Positions 34,201 through 49,303 are shown, numbered from the stretch's first letter. The stretch: DNA of 64,000 nt from Pogonophryne albipinna (GCA_028583405.1 CM053260.1:14158660-14222659), one strand, 5' to 3'. Program-made: numbers and translations. The notes: generated from the letters alone by a model not told the origin.

Positions 34201-35025
34201 TACTGATGTTGCAGGAGAATTTGCACTGCAACTGGACAGTGATGGAAACTACACTTCCAAAATAAATAAAAGGAGAAACAATTGATATTTGCCAATGAAC
34301 AAATAATCGTTTTTTCTGTGACACTGCTTGTTTGAAGAACAGCAAATATGGCCTGTGGCGTTGATGTCTGTGGACAAATGACAATACATATTTGTAACCA
34401 AACCTGTGGCATCAGAAAGAATCCCAGGAGCTTTCCTATGACCGACACCATTTCCGAGCTTATAGGACCAATCACAGCTGAGATGCTGGTCTCATAGTCC
34501 GTGTAATTACACTCCACAGAAAGCGCTTTGTTGAATTTTGCAGTGAGGAATGAGATGGTGGGTTTCACGATGACGGCAGATTCCCTGCACGTATCATAGA
34601 TTTCATAACCCAACTTCATTCCTGGGAGAAGAATTTGGTTTGCATTGATTTCGTCCACTGCATATTTCATTACCAGAGCAAGTCCCAGGCCAGCCTCATT
34701 TAAACTGTGGGACCACAGGCAGAAAAAACAAAAATAAGCTTTATTATTCAAGTTAATGATACATATTGGCGCAATATCACAAATAACTGGCTTACTAATT
34801 TCCTAAAATTGAATTGTCTTACTGTTCACAGCTGATATTGTCAGGCTCCGTCCTCTGGCTGAGGTCGCTTGAGAGCAGGTTAATCTGAAAGAGCCCTCCG
34901 AGCATGATGTCCCCTGGCAAATTGAAGAGACTGGTTGAAATGTTCTGAAACCATTTGGGTGGATCCTCACTGTGGCTCAGTCTGATCGCACAGCACAAAA
35001 CCAGAAAGGTCCAATGTGCTGTCAT
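31227..35025 (-). CDS. tas1r3: Taste receptor type 1 member 3 (T1R3), tandem copy 2
   Basis: The coding exons mirror copy 1: 34823-35025 (ATG), 34404-34704, 33748-34104, 33243-33656, 32930-33133, 32683-32803, 31907-32277, 31227-31814 (TAA). All phases agree, giving 852 aa; exon 1 is one codon shorter. Domain order is the same: signal peptide, Venus flytrap, nine-cysteine domain, 7TM. Against copy 1, exon 3a has no nucleotide differences. The last two exons with their intron have about nine in 1,051 bp. In contrast exon 2 (11/100 residues), exon 3b (22/138) and exon 4 (10/68) differ strongly. Copy-2-specific features are a new N-S-T glycosylation site in CNSTGC and an extra Cys in VGSCKEKL. 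A distinct ligand range is inferred. Confidence 0.88.
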
Positions 35026-35056
35026 GATGCAGTTAAGCCAGAGCCTGAAAAGAGAC

Positions 35057-35130
35057 TGATCATCAGTTGTTGTATGCAAACTCACCTGAAACACCTAAAG
35101 CAAAATAGGTACAATTGGCCCCGCCCCACC
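35057..35130 (-). promoter_or_regulatory. Proximal promoter block of T1R3 copy 2
   Basis: The ATGCAAAC octamer-like motif (35074-35081, plus strand) and the CCAAT box (ATTGG at 35114-35118) of copy 1 are both kept. A perfect GC-box (CCGCCCC at 35121-35127) adjoins the CCAAT box. Spacing to the ATG is about 50-95 bases. Conservation of this short block inside otherwise diverged flanks suggests selection. Confidence 0.35.
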
Positions 35131-35675
35131 ATGGCCACCTGGTGTAATACCAAGTAACTGCTAATTATTTTAAATGGTCCTTACAATATTGACCTTTAAT
35201 TCCATCAGTGGACATAAAATAAAAATGTAACACACAGTCATTAATTTCTTTTGCATTTTGGTTGTCTCATTTGTAAAGCACAGCATGTGAAAACTCACTT
35301 TGCCCCATGTGTTTATGCTTATGCATGTCATGCAAGGTGTTCACCTTTCCGGGGTATTTGACTGATATTTGTATGTGGTTTGCTATTTGACTCTCTTTGG
35401 TCTAGCTCATCTGGCAGGAGGGGAGCACACCAACCACCTTTTGCATCCTGAGTTGTTATTACAGCACACCTCACATTGGATCACTTTGCAAATGTTACTT
35501 GTTGTGGGTGGCTTATAATGTCATTAAGGAAAATGTATACAACATGATGACAACCTGTCAGTGTGCCGTTATGAAAACCACTAATAAGTACCAACCTGCT
35601 TGATGGGAACACTTGATATACAATAGCAATATATACAATTATATATAAGATTTATTGTATTTCATTATTATTGTT
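35131..35675. other. Upstream flank of T1R3 copy 2, no feature seen
   Basis: Intergenic DNA between the proximal promoter and the TTAA-flanked element. No further gene of the tandem array is seen here. Confidence 0.45.
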
Positions 35676-35679
35676 TTAA

Positions 35680-36542
<863 letters not shown>

Positions 36543-36546
36543 TTAA

Positions 36547-37727
36547 TGCTTTTGAGAGCTTATGTTTTTGGGTTGCCCTCTTCATGCTCTTGAAGAAAAT
36601 ATCTCAGGAACTCCTTTAAGTCCAGTTGTACTCGGTGAACAGATGGCATCAGAGGTCAAAGCTCAAAGTCACGCATTGGGCCATTCCTCAATAATTAATA
36701 GGCTCATTATTACACAATTGAACACAAATGTCTTAAAGGATAAAATGATGAAGTAATAATAGTTTATATCCAAGTCCAAGGTAAAAATCCAATGTGAAAT
36801 AAAAGGTTTTGGAACAAAATATTGCCCACAACAACGGAAAAGAAGGGAGAGATGGACACCATAACTTACATTTGGCCAGATTCAGTGAGTCTAGGTCTGT
36901 TTTTTTGTATTGATTTGGTAGTTGTATGGGTTGTATGAGTCCACCCTATCTCTTCCTCTCGGTTCAAAACTAGGACTATCTGTTTCTCTGGTAGCTCATT
37001 TGTTTTGTTAATATTGAGCTGCAGGTGAATATCGTGGCACCTTTTTACAGAGCCCTCTATCAATCCTCTGTAGTCCTTGTGTAAAAATAATCTCTAAGTG
37101 AAGTCAACATAGTCATGACTGAAATTGTTTTTCCAGGAGCCAAACATGTCAATAGGGATAACTCTAATTTCAATTCAACAGCATAATACATTTTGTCAAA
37201 TTCCTTCATAATCTCTACTATATATAATCTGAGTCTAGGCAGGCATGGACGTAAACTGCCACTTCACTGGTTGAAGAAGGCCTACAACCACAAGTTGAAA
37301 ATTAGTTTGGTTGTTTTCATGTTTTGCATTCACCTCAGTTTTGCTTTTGCATGCATACATTTGCATGCAACACTGGAAGTTGGTCATCCAAATAAGGAGA
37401 TTGATATACATCCTTCCAAGATATTTGAATAAACCTACAATATATTCTCTTTTTAAATTGTTCCATTATGTTACATAGAATATGTTATTTTATAACTTTC
37501 GTTGTTATCTTATTGTTATATGTCAAGGATGCTTTGAAACCACATAGCTACTTTATTTAAATGCTTTATTATCCTGAAAAACAACTATTTGTATTTAACA
37601 GTGCTGAACATTTAATTGGAACTGGAAAGATGAGTGTGTAAATTGTTTAAAAAAATGTATCTGAATGAATACCAAGTTTAACTATCATCATTAAAACCCA
37701 CCCAGCTTGTATCTGTTTTAGTCATTT
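36547..37727. other. Intergenic, no feature seen
   Basis: AT-rich sequence with short frames of random composition. No exon, RNA gene or repeat end was recognised. Confidence 0.45.
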
Positions 37728-38148
37728 AAAGGTCCCCTATTATACAGTTTTTCATCAATATAAGATAGGTCTCAGATATATACAAAACATGTCTCTGAAG
37801 TGTTTGGCTCCAAATACCAAACAGATCACCCATTGTAGCATCCCATAAACCCCTCTGTTTCAGCCCTGTTTCAAAAGTGCTGATTCTCTGTCTGTTACTT
37901 TAGATGAAAATAAGGAGCCCCTCCCCACGCCCCTCTGCAAGATATTTGGTTAAAAATAACACAATGGTGCTCTAGGAGGAGATTCAGGTGATAAGGTGGG
38001 CGGCAGTTACCTTGGTTGGTTTTTTGGCAAATGGTTACACGAGCCAAAAAATCGTTATGACATCATAAAGTGGCCAAATCATTTTCAGACAGGTTTTTAT
38101 ATAAATGGATCAGGACAGAAAGAGAGCGATTTTGCATAATAGGTGACA
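37728..38148. mobile_element. MITE, same family as 9,428-10,373
   Basis: Left terminus AGGTCCCCTATTATAC and right terminus the complement of CACCTATTATGC. Internal sequence matches the intronic copy closely, but without the 436-bp nested element and with some internal deletion near the right end. It serves as the empty-site reference for that insertion. Confidence 0.75.
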
Positions 38149-38329
38149 TGTTAAATTATAACATGTCTTGCCCATAGGGCGGGTACACAACACACTAAAA
38201 TGTTTGCACTGTAAGCCCTTATTGCTATTTTATATTAGAAGCTACATCTTTATTTGCGCCACATTCAACATTAACTTAACACTTCTCTGTCTGTCACTAA
38301 ATTAATTGGTTGATTCCTGTTATTGTTGT

Positions 38330-38440
38330 TGATGTTATATGATTCTGTTTTCTTCAAGTTTGTATCTTCTTGGTGGAATGCACTTATTGTAAGTCGCTTT
38401 GGATAAAAGCGTCAGCTAAATTAAATGTAATGTAATGTTG
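38330..38440 (+). mobile_element. 3' tail of an L2-like LINE or a SINE sharing its tail
   Basis: Contains TTGTAAGTCGCTTTGGATAA followed by AAAGCGTCAGCTAAAT and a short (TGTAA)n run, the hallmark tail of L2-like elements in fish. The preceding GATTCTGTTTTCTTCAAG is also shared with the next fragment. No coding sequence is kept. Confidence 0.7.
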
Positions 38441-38939
38441 TTGTGTATTTAAAGAAATATATATCATAAGGACAAATATGAAATAAGATTATTAAGTCCT
38501 CTTCTAAGAATGTTTTAGATCTGCACAATGACAGGCTACATCTGAAACTTATCTTGTCTGCTATCAAAATCAGAATCAGAATACCTTTATTGGTCCCACA
38601 GAGGGGAACCGACATTTGTTACAGCAAGTAAAGAGCCAAAGATAGCTTAATATCAATCAAGAAGCATGCATACAAATATGAAAGATAAAACTAGAAATTA
38701 CCCAATTTACAAAATACACATCCTTTACCAGTAACAGTTTAGCGAAATAGTAACCAGTAATAGTAATAGTCACATCACTAAATTAGACTTCAATAAGGAA
38801 GAAAAATGAGGGTAATGACGTGTCACAGGCTTGAGGATATAAACTAGACATGTTACATAACTTATTGCAACACAGAACTAGATGAGGCAAATAGAAACAA
38901 ACAAAAGAAAGACTTCATAGTTATATCCTACAAGGAAGA

Positions 38940-39245
38940 GATTGGTTTTGTCAGCAAAAACACGTGGGCTCCAAAATGGTGGAATGAGCTCCCCATTGAA
39001 ATCAGGCGCAGACTGAAAACTCATCTCTTTCGACTCCACTTCGAGCGATAGAGTTACTAACAAAGAACTGCTAACAAAGCACTTATATACTAATAAAGGA
39101 CTGGCTTATCTATAGCCAGTTGAGTAGCACTTGAAATGTTTGGCTCTATGAATCCTGATGTACTTATATGATTCTGTTTTCTTCAAGGTTGTATCTTCCT
39201 GGTCGAATGTACTTACTGTAAGTCGCTAAATGCAATGTAATATAA
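38940..39245 (+). mobile_element. L2-like LINE fragment: ORF2 C-terminus plus 3' tail
   Basis: The plus strand encodes APKWWNELPIEIRRRLKTHL and a few more residues before TAG at about 39,048, the typical last residues of L2-like ORF2. The same 3' UTR as at 38,330-38,440 follows (GATTCTGTTTTCTTCAAG) and ends in the degraded GTAAGTCGC tail. The 5' part is missing. Confidence 0.75.
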
Positions 39246-42200
39246 TGTCAGGGGAGATTTTGGGCATTTCCCTTTCATCTCTGCATTCTCACTTTCATAC
39301 AAAGTCTCAAACTGTTAATGGAGGAAGTGGTTTTCATTTCCCTCACATGTGCAAAAGTATTAGTCTGAATCACTGAACAAGGGATTTCCCTTTTATTAAT
39401 AGGTCTAGAATAAGTTGCTAAACCGGGCAGAGAAAGCCACGATGCAAGGCAATGTTAAGGCTGTACAAGGGCGTGGAATCAGATGCACGATGCAGAGACA
39501 AACAAAGTATCAAAATAAAGTGTTTTAATGTAATCAGGTAACAACACACTGAATACATAAAGTAACAAAACAAACACTCAATAAACTGTCTAACCTATAC
39601 TATCAAAAAACTACTTACTTAATCTAACTCTATGGACGATAATAACTCTATGGACAATGACAAAATGATCTTACGCTGGAAGGCTTGGAACACACAAGAC
39701 AATCTGGCAACGAGACAGGGGAAGACGAGAACTATATATACTAGACAGACAACACCAGGTGAAGACAATTAGACAATCACAACCGTGGGAAAACAGACAA
39801 GGCAGGAAACGTACTTTAGACACATGAGGGTAGACAAGACTATCAAAATAAAACAGGAACCTATCTAAACACATAACATGAAACCTAAACTAGGGAACAA
39901 TCTTAGCAGAGCCGTCTACGCACAACAAGCAATTGCCATGCACACCTTACAGTTTCACTTAAATATTCCAACACACACAGTTTTAGTAATTATAGTTGGT
40001 ATATTAGTAAACAGAATGTCAGTGTCTCCCTGATAATTTAACAATACGCATTCACCTTCACAAACTTTTCGTTTGCACTGCTTCAGGTTTGTAATTATAG
40101 TAGATAGCAACTTTTAAATGATTGCATTATAATTTTCCTAATGTACATTATTTATCTTCTGAGGTGAACAAGATTGATTTCTCAGGAAGGGTTTGTTTCG
40201 GGACATAAAGGAGGTATCCTGTTGCCTATCTTGTTAGTCATCTTGACGTTAGAAGAGAGGTGATGACACTCAATGTTTTTTTTATTACAGCTTTTCTTCT
40301 TGTTCCACTTACAGATCGTTCTTTTACAACAAGCCTGCATTCATTGTTTCATTATCTTAGGATAATTAGAATCCCTTCTTGTTTACACAAAGATTTAAAA
40401 TTGCTTACACATCTCTGACTGGATCTTGTGTTGGCTCAGTTTTCCATCTGTGTTCTTGTTTGCAGATAGTGTAATTAGATTAAAATCTTGTTTATATTTC
40501 AGCAGCTTTTTTTCTCAAGCATGAATTCACCTTTGGCCGTGTTTGTAGCTATGGAAGATTTCCATTGAGGATCTGCACATGCAATCACTTCTGTCTGTTT
40601 TGTTTTCAGCAATTTGATACTAACTCAGTGGCCTGACACACATTTAACAGAAAATATCATAATTGTTCCTACTTGAGGCTCATTAAAGTCACCTACCTCT
40701 GGTGTCTTCTGAACCTACATAGTTAAAAGAGCACACAACAAAAATAACATTTTATTCCACACATTTCTCTACCTTGTCAAAACATAGCACCTACTTTGTC
40801 TACAATGCAACTCGACCACAAACAGCTTGCCTGAGATGAGGAAATTGAATAAACAGGCTTGCTCATTTTTGTTTAATTTGAACTTTTTTCTTTTCAAACT
40901 TGTCGTTTTTTTCAGCCCTCCACTGATGCTGACTCAAGTTACCAGCTCTATCTGGAGCCATAAGAGTCTGACATAGCACTATTTCCATGTATACATTCAT
41001 ACTCTCCAAAATCTAAAAGCCTGTTAATAATTTGACCCATAAAACATCTGGAAACAGTAGAGAAGGGCAAGGTGTTATATTTAAATGTCTTATTTTATTT
41101 ATTATAAATCGGTCTGAATAAGCAGCAAAGTCTCACATTATAGGAACATGTAGCCATGAAATGTGTGGCATTTTTGCTTGAATAATGATGAAAATAATAA
41201 GTCAGTCACAACGGTATTTGTAAATGAGTTGAATAAATTAAGCAGCTGAGGTAAATGAGAAAATACATTTTTCCATAACTGTGTGAAATGACCCTCTTAA
41301 AAGAGATTAATTCGTAAACATTTAGTCCTCTACTCCAGCTGGCTGTACAGTGTACATTTAACATAAATTAAACAATCCTGAGTGTGGACATTTACATTGC
41401 TTAACCACTAGATGTCAGATGTGCGTATTGTATATCTCCACCTATTGAACTCACACAGTCTGCCTTGCCTGGAGGGCTATTGAAATCTGGCCTTGTACTT
41501 ACAGATAGGGAATGTTTATGTTATGAGGAGCTGCAGGCCCCAGGTGAGAAAACTCAAAGTGAACCAGAAGTATTGTGTTGCTGGTGATGGAGGTGAAGGT
41601 GAAGCCTATTGCAGCTGTGTGGGCTGCTGCAGGTACATTGTGTAGCACAGCGCTGTTTGAACAACTGATAACAGAGGGGAGTGACCCTGCATGCATACTG
41701 AAATGATCTTCTTACTATGTTTTGATTTCTTTAGAAAATGGTGTTTTGTCCTGCAAGCCTAAAACCATTTCCCACAAAATGTCAGTAGATTTCCCTGTTG
41801 TATCCTTATCCTTGACCTGCAAAGGAGGGAACATTGTTGCACAACACTTGTCAGATTGAGAAATCATAGATGTTCTTTGCATCAAGAGAAGACGTCCATA
41901 TGTGATCTGAAGACATACACTTGCACATTAGGGTGCTTAGTGCTTTTGTGAGACTGTTATTGTACCATGGATGGCTAACATAATGTGCCACCAGTTCCCC
42001 GTGTTTCAGTCCAAGAAGTCGGTAACTTTTGCAAAACACTATCTGAGCTACATTCCCTCCCGAGAGACCAAGGAATACCACCCTCGCTCCCTTGCTTCCT
42101 TTTACCCTCCTTCCCTCCCACCACTCCCCCCTCTGCCTGCATAGTGACCGAATCAGCCTTGCTCGCTAATCTCCATCGCTGGCCAGAGAAACACTGGGCC

Positions 42201-42631
42201 CGTTGTTGACATGCTGGCCTCGTACCCCACAGGGGCTGACAAATTATTAGCCAGCCTCTCTGTGCAGAGTGAGGACAGCCAGCCAGCGAGACTGTGCAGC
42301 CAGGCACTAGCATACTAAAATGTGCTGCTGGACATCTGTCTTGATCAGCTCTGTGGCAATGATGCTGGAGAAAATGTGGGAATGACGAGATCCTGTTGCA
42401 TGGGGTGGCTGGTCCGGTGAGGGTGGCTGGTCCGGCGGGGGTGGCTGGTCCGGGTTGAACCAGCTGTGGTGTGGCAACAGTTTACAACATCATGCGGAGA
42501 AGCCTAAGCGTGTTATGACATCCTGAACATGTGTATTATGGAGGTGTTTCAACCACAATGTGAAGGGGTTAATATAAAGGATTCATCCTCCCCCCTTCTA
42601 GCAGTAAAACTTGTTCTTCTTCGTCTTCAGC

Positions 42632-42636
<5 letters not shown>
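39246..42636. other. Non-coding region, no gene recognised
   Basis: The stretch 39,420-39,920 has the texture of an old repeat (purine-rich, ACAGACAA-type phrases) but I could not name it. Elsewhere, frames on both strands are short. Near 42,410-42,455 a unit of about 18 bases (GGTGGCTGGTCCGG) is repeated three times. Confidence 0.4.

Positions 42637-42677
<41 letters not shown>
42637..42677. repeat. (TG)n microsatellite
   Basis: About 20 TG units. The frame across it is an artefact. Confidence 0.95.
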
Positions 42678-42678
<1 letters not shown>

Positions 42679-43851
42679 GCAACTTGTGTTTGCACACACA
42701 TTCACATGTGCAGGGGTTTATAAACAATAGGATACATTGTTGTGCATTTGTTTTATCGTACTTACAGTTCAGATCTTTGCTTTGTTTTACATCAACCAAT
42801 AATTAAACTTCTCTTACCAATAATTAAACTTCTCTTACTTCTCTGTGAGGTTTATCCTTGGCTACAACGTGTTACTGCACACAGCAGTGACAAACACTCA
42901 ACTAAACTTCAACAAGTGCACACAAATTAACCCATTTCTGAGAACTGTGTTAGCACTGCCCAAGGACTGGAACAATGATGTTTGCACTCTGGGTTGACTA
43001 ACCTGGAGGTTAAAAAAACTCTTTGGTGTTCGGCTCTGAAAACCATTTACAGTTCATAGCAGGGGCAATAGTGTTTGGCTTCATTCCGTTAGTCTTCCAC
43101 AGCAGTGAATAACAGCAGATCATGGGCTTTAAGCAGTACGATGGTTATAAGCTGGTTTTATAATAGGAGTGAGGAAGAGAAAAGTGTTTTGCCTTGTTCT
43201 GGAGGCTCAAACTGTGTTATGAAATGACACAAAAAGGGATTGGCAAACAGCTGACTTGCACATTCGTCATGCGAAAACTCCAGTTCATTTTTGAAATGTT
43301 GGAAATGTTGCAAGATTAATTCAGACTGTGAGGGCAGAAAGTTGGATGTGGGATGAGAAGCGAACGAAAAATAATGACAGGGCCTTGAGTTTTTGACATC
43401 AATGTAACGATTGATTTGGTTATCTTTTAGTTTGTGCAAATGTTCAGTGTTTACAGATTCAGGTTGTCACAGCTGTGTAAAGTCTGGTGACATTATGGGC
43501 CAATGAACTTGGGAAAAGTACACTTTGTCTTGTACAACCAATGCAAGACCTGAACAAAGTTGAATATATCCACTCACTGCACAATGTATGTGATAAATAG
43601 AAAAGTAAGATAAGCTCAGTTTTGATCTTGGCCATAACAAACGTAACATTACTGTGATCAAGTTATGCAACATAATTAGATGTATTTTTTTCAGATATCA
43701 TTGCTTAGAAAGAGACGACATTTGTTTATTGTTTATGAATTGCATCAGCCAGGAAATGTGTAACTGATCCAGTTTATTGACGTTTTAGTCTGTGCACTCA
43801 TGGTTTTTAAATGGATCTGAGTAATGCAGCAGAAAGCTCTAAAATGTCTCT

Positions 43852-43854
<3 letters not shown>
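42678..43854. other. Non-coding region, no gene recognised
   Basis: Short random frames only. A 21-base direct repeat containing CAATAATTAAACTTCTCTTA lies at about 42,797-42,837. Confidence 0.4.
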
Positions 43855-43935
<81 letters not shown>

Positions 43936-43943
43936 GGGGGGGG
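43855..43943. repeat. (GT)n microsatellite followed by a G-run
   Basis: About 39 GT units lead into a run of 11 G. A shorter GT tract follows nearby. Confidence 0.95.
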
Positions 43944-46371
43944 TTGTTTTGTGTGTGTGTGCTCTTCTGACTGTGTTGGAGTCGCGTTACAACCCAAGGT
44001 GAACTGATAGGACTCATCTCTCATCCTCCGGTCTTTTACTCATCAGGCGTGTTATCTGTGATCTCTGGGTTAGTACGCTCTACTGCTGCGCGGATCTGCA
44101 CAATCTGCAGATCCTTTCAAGTTTCAGCTTTTTGCTTGGTGTTGTTTTTAAGTGATAAAAGCTCTAAAAACCTGTTGTAGGCTATGTGCTTTGCACCAAT
44201 AGATTGAGTTAGCAACAAGCTTGTGAACACAGTGGAGCATTTAGCAGCTACGGATCCAGATATTCTTCTCAGGAGTTGGTGGAGACCAAAAATAGAACTA
44301 AAAAGAGAAAATGTTGGCCCACAAACACGACTCCAAATGATTGAATGAACATACAGATGCTAAATGATTTCTCAATGTCTTGCATTCACAGCCTTTTCCC
44401 ACTGTGTTGCAGGTTTTATTTGTATTCAAACAACAGCTGCACACATAAAAAAAGGTTTGTACAACCCAAACTTTATCTTAAAGAGGGAACACAGGTGAAA
44501 ATAGCATTACTGCCACATCAAATACAGCATCAGATGCTTGCTGTTTGGATTCCCTAAAACATTGAATTTGTATGTGCTTCAGATTAGTGGAGACCGAAGC
44601 AACCAAAGTTCACATGAGTATCTTCAGAAACATAGTGGGGGGCAAGACCACTCACAACTACACTTGGTGTTGTCTGATACTATCACAAGGTGAAGCCACC
44701 CCTCCATTCAGGCCTCATTTAAAGTTAGGTAGCCTGTTTGTGAGCAGCTGGAAAAACATGAGTGGGCGACTAAATCCAAAGAGTAAGAAATGATTGTCGC
44801 TAGTTCGAGGAGACAGCCACAGTGGAATTTTACCAGTAAGACCTTATGTAAGTTACTGAGCTGACATAAGACAGAGGATAAGAGTCATATTCAGACAGAC
44901 GGGAGGAGCTGTTTATGAGGAGAGAAATGAGGGGATGAAAGGATTGGATGGCTGATGCCTGAAGTACAGTCCTGAAGGCAGCACTTTGCCTCTTTTAAGA
45001 CCTCTAATTCAGTTTTCTCTCTTGTCATTGTTGAACCCTTTTCACTTCCGTCCAACACGTGAGTCATGATCCGAAGTTGTCAGTCATCAGATGATTTGAT
45101 GTGGGTTTATTAAAAGGAGGCGCGTCTTTCCCTCTGACTCACTAATTGCTTCCTTCTGGAGACAGACAGAGATCAGCATCTGCTGTGAAGAATAGAGGAG
45201 GAGGAGGATATGAGGGAGGGTAGGTTGCCTGTTTTTAGAAACATACCAGCTGCCGCGGTCCGCCCCTCGGGGTGTCTGTCGTCCTCGGCACAGGTTAGGA
45301 GCTGCCCACAGCCACAAGCCCAGTCAGAGAGCCTGACTCTGTCTCCAGTCATAGTCTTTTTCATGCTTCACACACATTTAATGTTTGATCACTGCTCAGT
45401 GAGTAAGTGTACTTCCAGTTGTGTTTTCTCTGTAAATGACTCCATTCCAGTTGTATGTCTCATTTGTAAGCACTATAAAACAAAATAGAAAATATGTTTT
45501 ATAGGCTGATATTTTATATAAGGAAAAAAGCTAGGACAAAAAAAAAACATGTCATATTGTTTTTTTCAATTATGTATTATATGTTTATATATTGCCTTTT
45601 AATGCTTAACAATTGGAAGAAAATGTAAGTTTTTAATATTGAATGTTTTTATCCAAATGAAGAGATTGGCTGTTACTTTCAGCCTCATTATCCAACAAGA
45701 CTATCACCCTGAACATTATTTGACCAGAGGAGACTTCACATTATTGTTGACCCTCCATCACAGCCCACTTTTCCAGGGATCACTGATGAGTAGCAGATGA
45801 AGTTAGTACCTCTGCAGTTCACAGCTGCTCATTAAGGCCTCTTGATAGTGTATCACTATTTCAATTATTTTTAGTGCCGTCAGCCCAAGGCCAGCCGCGT
45901 GGGTGGGTAGAAGGAGGGAGAGACGAGAGACGGAGATTGGGATGAAAAATTGTTTCAGGAAAACAGAAGGTTTTCAGATGGTGTGTTTAATGTATACTCA
46001 AATTACCTTCAATACCCTTCTCTCACAATTTAACAGTAGATACGCTGGAAAGTGTGAACAAGAAACTGACACATTGTCACCTCAAGTTGTAAGCAAACAG
46101 TCGCCTATTCAACATCAATCAAATACAGAGACATATAAGCTTCATATGGAGTTGTGTTTCTATCTGAGCCAAACAGATCTATTAGCTGAGCGGGCTAGAT
46201 ATTTGTCAAGTTGCAAAGTTGTAAATAAGGTTGGTCCTACTTACGGGAGTAGGGATACGTACACATTTCCATTGCATATGAACTTTGTCAGATTGAAATT
46301 ATTGTTTTTCTTTACAAGTCAACCCCTCTGGTGTTACAGTGAAAGATAAATGTGGCTTGTGAAAAACTTAA
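43944..46371. other. Non-coding region, no gene recognised
   Basis: Includes a GC-richer patch at about 45,110-45,360. It could be a non-coding first exon or regulatory element but has no clear splice or start signals. No transposon end was seen. Confidence 0.4.
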
Positions 46372-46883
<512 letters not shown>

Positions 46884-46887
46884 TTAA

Positions 46888-48126
46888 AATGTTGATTGCA
46901 AAATGGATGCAAATATGAATTAAATGCTATTAATGTTGCTTCTTTGGCAAGTGACCATGGTATAAGCAGGGTCATGACAGGTTAATTGGCAAAGAGTCTA
47001 GGGTTGATTATTAACTGCATACATTACACTCTTCTTAATGTATGAGAATGAAACAGATCAGCATTAGTTCATCTTACTTGGAAAGGGGAAACCCATATTG
47101 AGAAATCAGGTAAATCTACACAGAGATACAGTCTAACCTGGGCAAGTTGCTAACCCCTGAGTCACAATGATTTCAGGTCATATACAAAAGTGTATAACCT
47201 GGAGAAATGGCTGCTGTTTTCATGCTCACTTTATACAAGATTTTGCACAAAATGTTTCAAAAACAACGTGATAGACGTATAAAAGTGCTGTGCTCTCACC
47301 AGCCTATTGCATTTAATTTGGTAAGATGACTCAGTTTGTGCTCTTGAGACACGGATTTGTGTCACTCTGGTGACCTTACAGGAAAATCCACATTGCATTA
47401 CTCCAGGCAAGTGACAATACCAGTCATCACCATTATTATACATTGGTAATAGCCCTCATGATGACAGGCTAACCCTGTGATATAGGACAAGGCTCTACAT
47501 TGGACTGAAGACCCCATTCTGTTCAAAAGCTTTTAACCTAAATTAGGAAGAACGTCCCTTTATCTTATTAGATCCTGGCGTTTACAAAATCTGAACATCC
47601 AGATGTAACTCTATACACCTCTATTGTTATATATCATAAAGTTATATCTAACTTGTATTAGTGCTCATCATCCTAAACCATAGTAAGTGTGAATTTGTTT
47701 TGGTATGAATTGTCTGCTATCACTTGCCTCCCAAGAGAAAGTTCAGTTTTATCTAAGCATGGTCTAAATCTGTCAACGTACGCACAGACACCCCAGCTGC
47801 AGACCCTTCGACTGTCTCCAGTGAGATGAATGATAACCTCTGCTCCTCCGGACTGACAGCAGGCTTGCGTGTGAAGATGCAGGCTGCCTCACAACTACAA
47901 ACCTAAAAAACCTGGGGAAGGGGGAGGTGTTACAGGCCTTCCTCAAATTGCAAAACACCTGTATCTGACTCACAAAGAGTTAATCACACACCTTTTACTC
48001 TGCAGCCCTGCACTCTACTCTCTTACACTCTGGTGTAAGAGAGGGAAATAATGAAACTCCAACTGATCTGTTTGATATAAGGCCTGTATTTTAAAGACAT
48101 CATTTATTTGATCATTCATACATACA

Positions 48127-48127
<1 letters not shown>
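46888..48127. other. Non-coding region, no gene recognised
   Basis: Short frames only; no repeat ends recognised. Confidence 0.4.

Positions 48128-48178
<51 letters not shown>
48128..48178. repeat. (TTA)n microsatellite
   Basis: About 17 TTA/ATT units followed by a T-rich tract. This may be the A/T-rich tail of an old retroposon, though no body was recognised. Confidence 0.9.
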
Positions 48179-49303
48179 TTAGTTTTTCTTTTTTTCCACA
48201 GTTTTTTCCAATTAAGTTTTACCAGAGCATTGCTTAACAATTTTAAAAATAACAATTGCAGTTAAGATCTTATTCACTTTTCTTTGTGTTTTTCATTTAC
48301 ACATGCCAATATTTATACAGCATTTTGTCTTATTTACTGTATCAGATAGTGATCAATAAAGTAATTTTCTGCCCAAAATGATATGGGCACCCCTGTCCAT
48401 GACATGGGTGAAGCCCTTTTTAGTTCCAGTTAGGCAATTCTCACCTGCTTACTGTAAAATTAAAGTCAGAAATGTAAGTTACTCTCAATAGGAAACCCAT
48501 GTGTACATTAAAAACAAACGTATAATTTACGATAATTTGCTAATCAGCACTGCTATTATAAATAAAAAGCACTTAGATATTCATAATGCTTTTTAGCAAT
48601 AACTATAATAAATTAAGAAGTATTTTATGGTAGCTGCATTTAAATAGCACCTTGTCTTTGCAACCAACCCAAGCGCTCTTACAACAAACACACGCAATCA
48701 TACTCTACAGTATGGCAGAGGAAGCCACCTGCTCATCAGGAGATTAACATTCACACGCATACTACTAACATACAATACTTCATAATTGCTGGTGCCTCAC
48801 TGACTTATTTATTTTCAAGAATATTGTGTCCCATAGTGATTTAATATGTGTATAATGCATTAATATTATACATGTTTTAGTTATTATAACAAACTATGAT
48901 CCTTACAACTTCAAAATAAAAATGTCCTTTTTTGTGACGAGTAAAGTAGCGTTGTAGTACTTAACCCTAAAATTCATTATAAAATACTTCATAATATAAT
49001 GTGATTTTTGTTATAATGCATAATGAATATCATTGAGAGCTCATAACTGTATTATAAAGTTATGAAATTATGATGCTGTATAAGTAGGTTTATAAGTCTC
49101 TAATGTATTATAACGTATACATTGAATGCCCTTCACAGAGGCCTGTTGTTAAACTCCATCCAACAACTTTGAGATGAATAAGAGCACACATATAAATACA
49201 TACCAGGCCTTTTCCATCAAGATGTGTACCTGATGTCCCTAAATCCCCTGTGGCTGAACCATAACAAACTACCACAGCTAGGCTCTAACATAAAAAGTGA
49301 AGG
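48179..49303. other. Non-coding region rich in TTATAA-type palindromes
   Basis: The stretch 48,800-49,120 repeats short palindromic words such as ATTATAA and CTTCATAAT and may be an old AT-rich MITE. No gene was seen. Confidence 0.35.

Noticed and set aside
13578..35025. The pair being V2R/OlfC, CaSR-like or T1R1/T1R2 receptors
   Set aside because: [20 protein letters not shown] and [12 protein letters not shown] fit the T1R3 pattern better than the others as I recall them; formal phylogeny could not be run.
13578..35025. Assembly duplication of one T1R3 locus
   Set aside because: Several exons, introns, flanks and a MITE differ clearly between copies, so two real loci exist; only the identical tracts could hide a collapse error.
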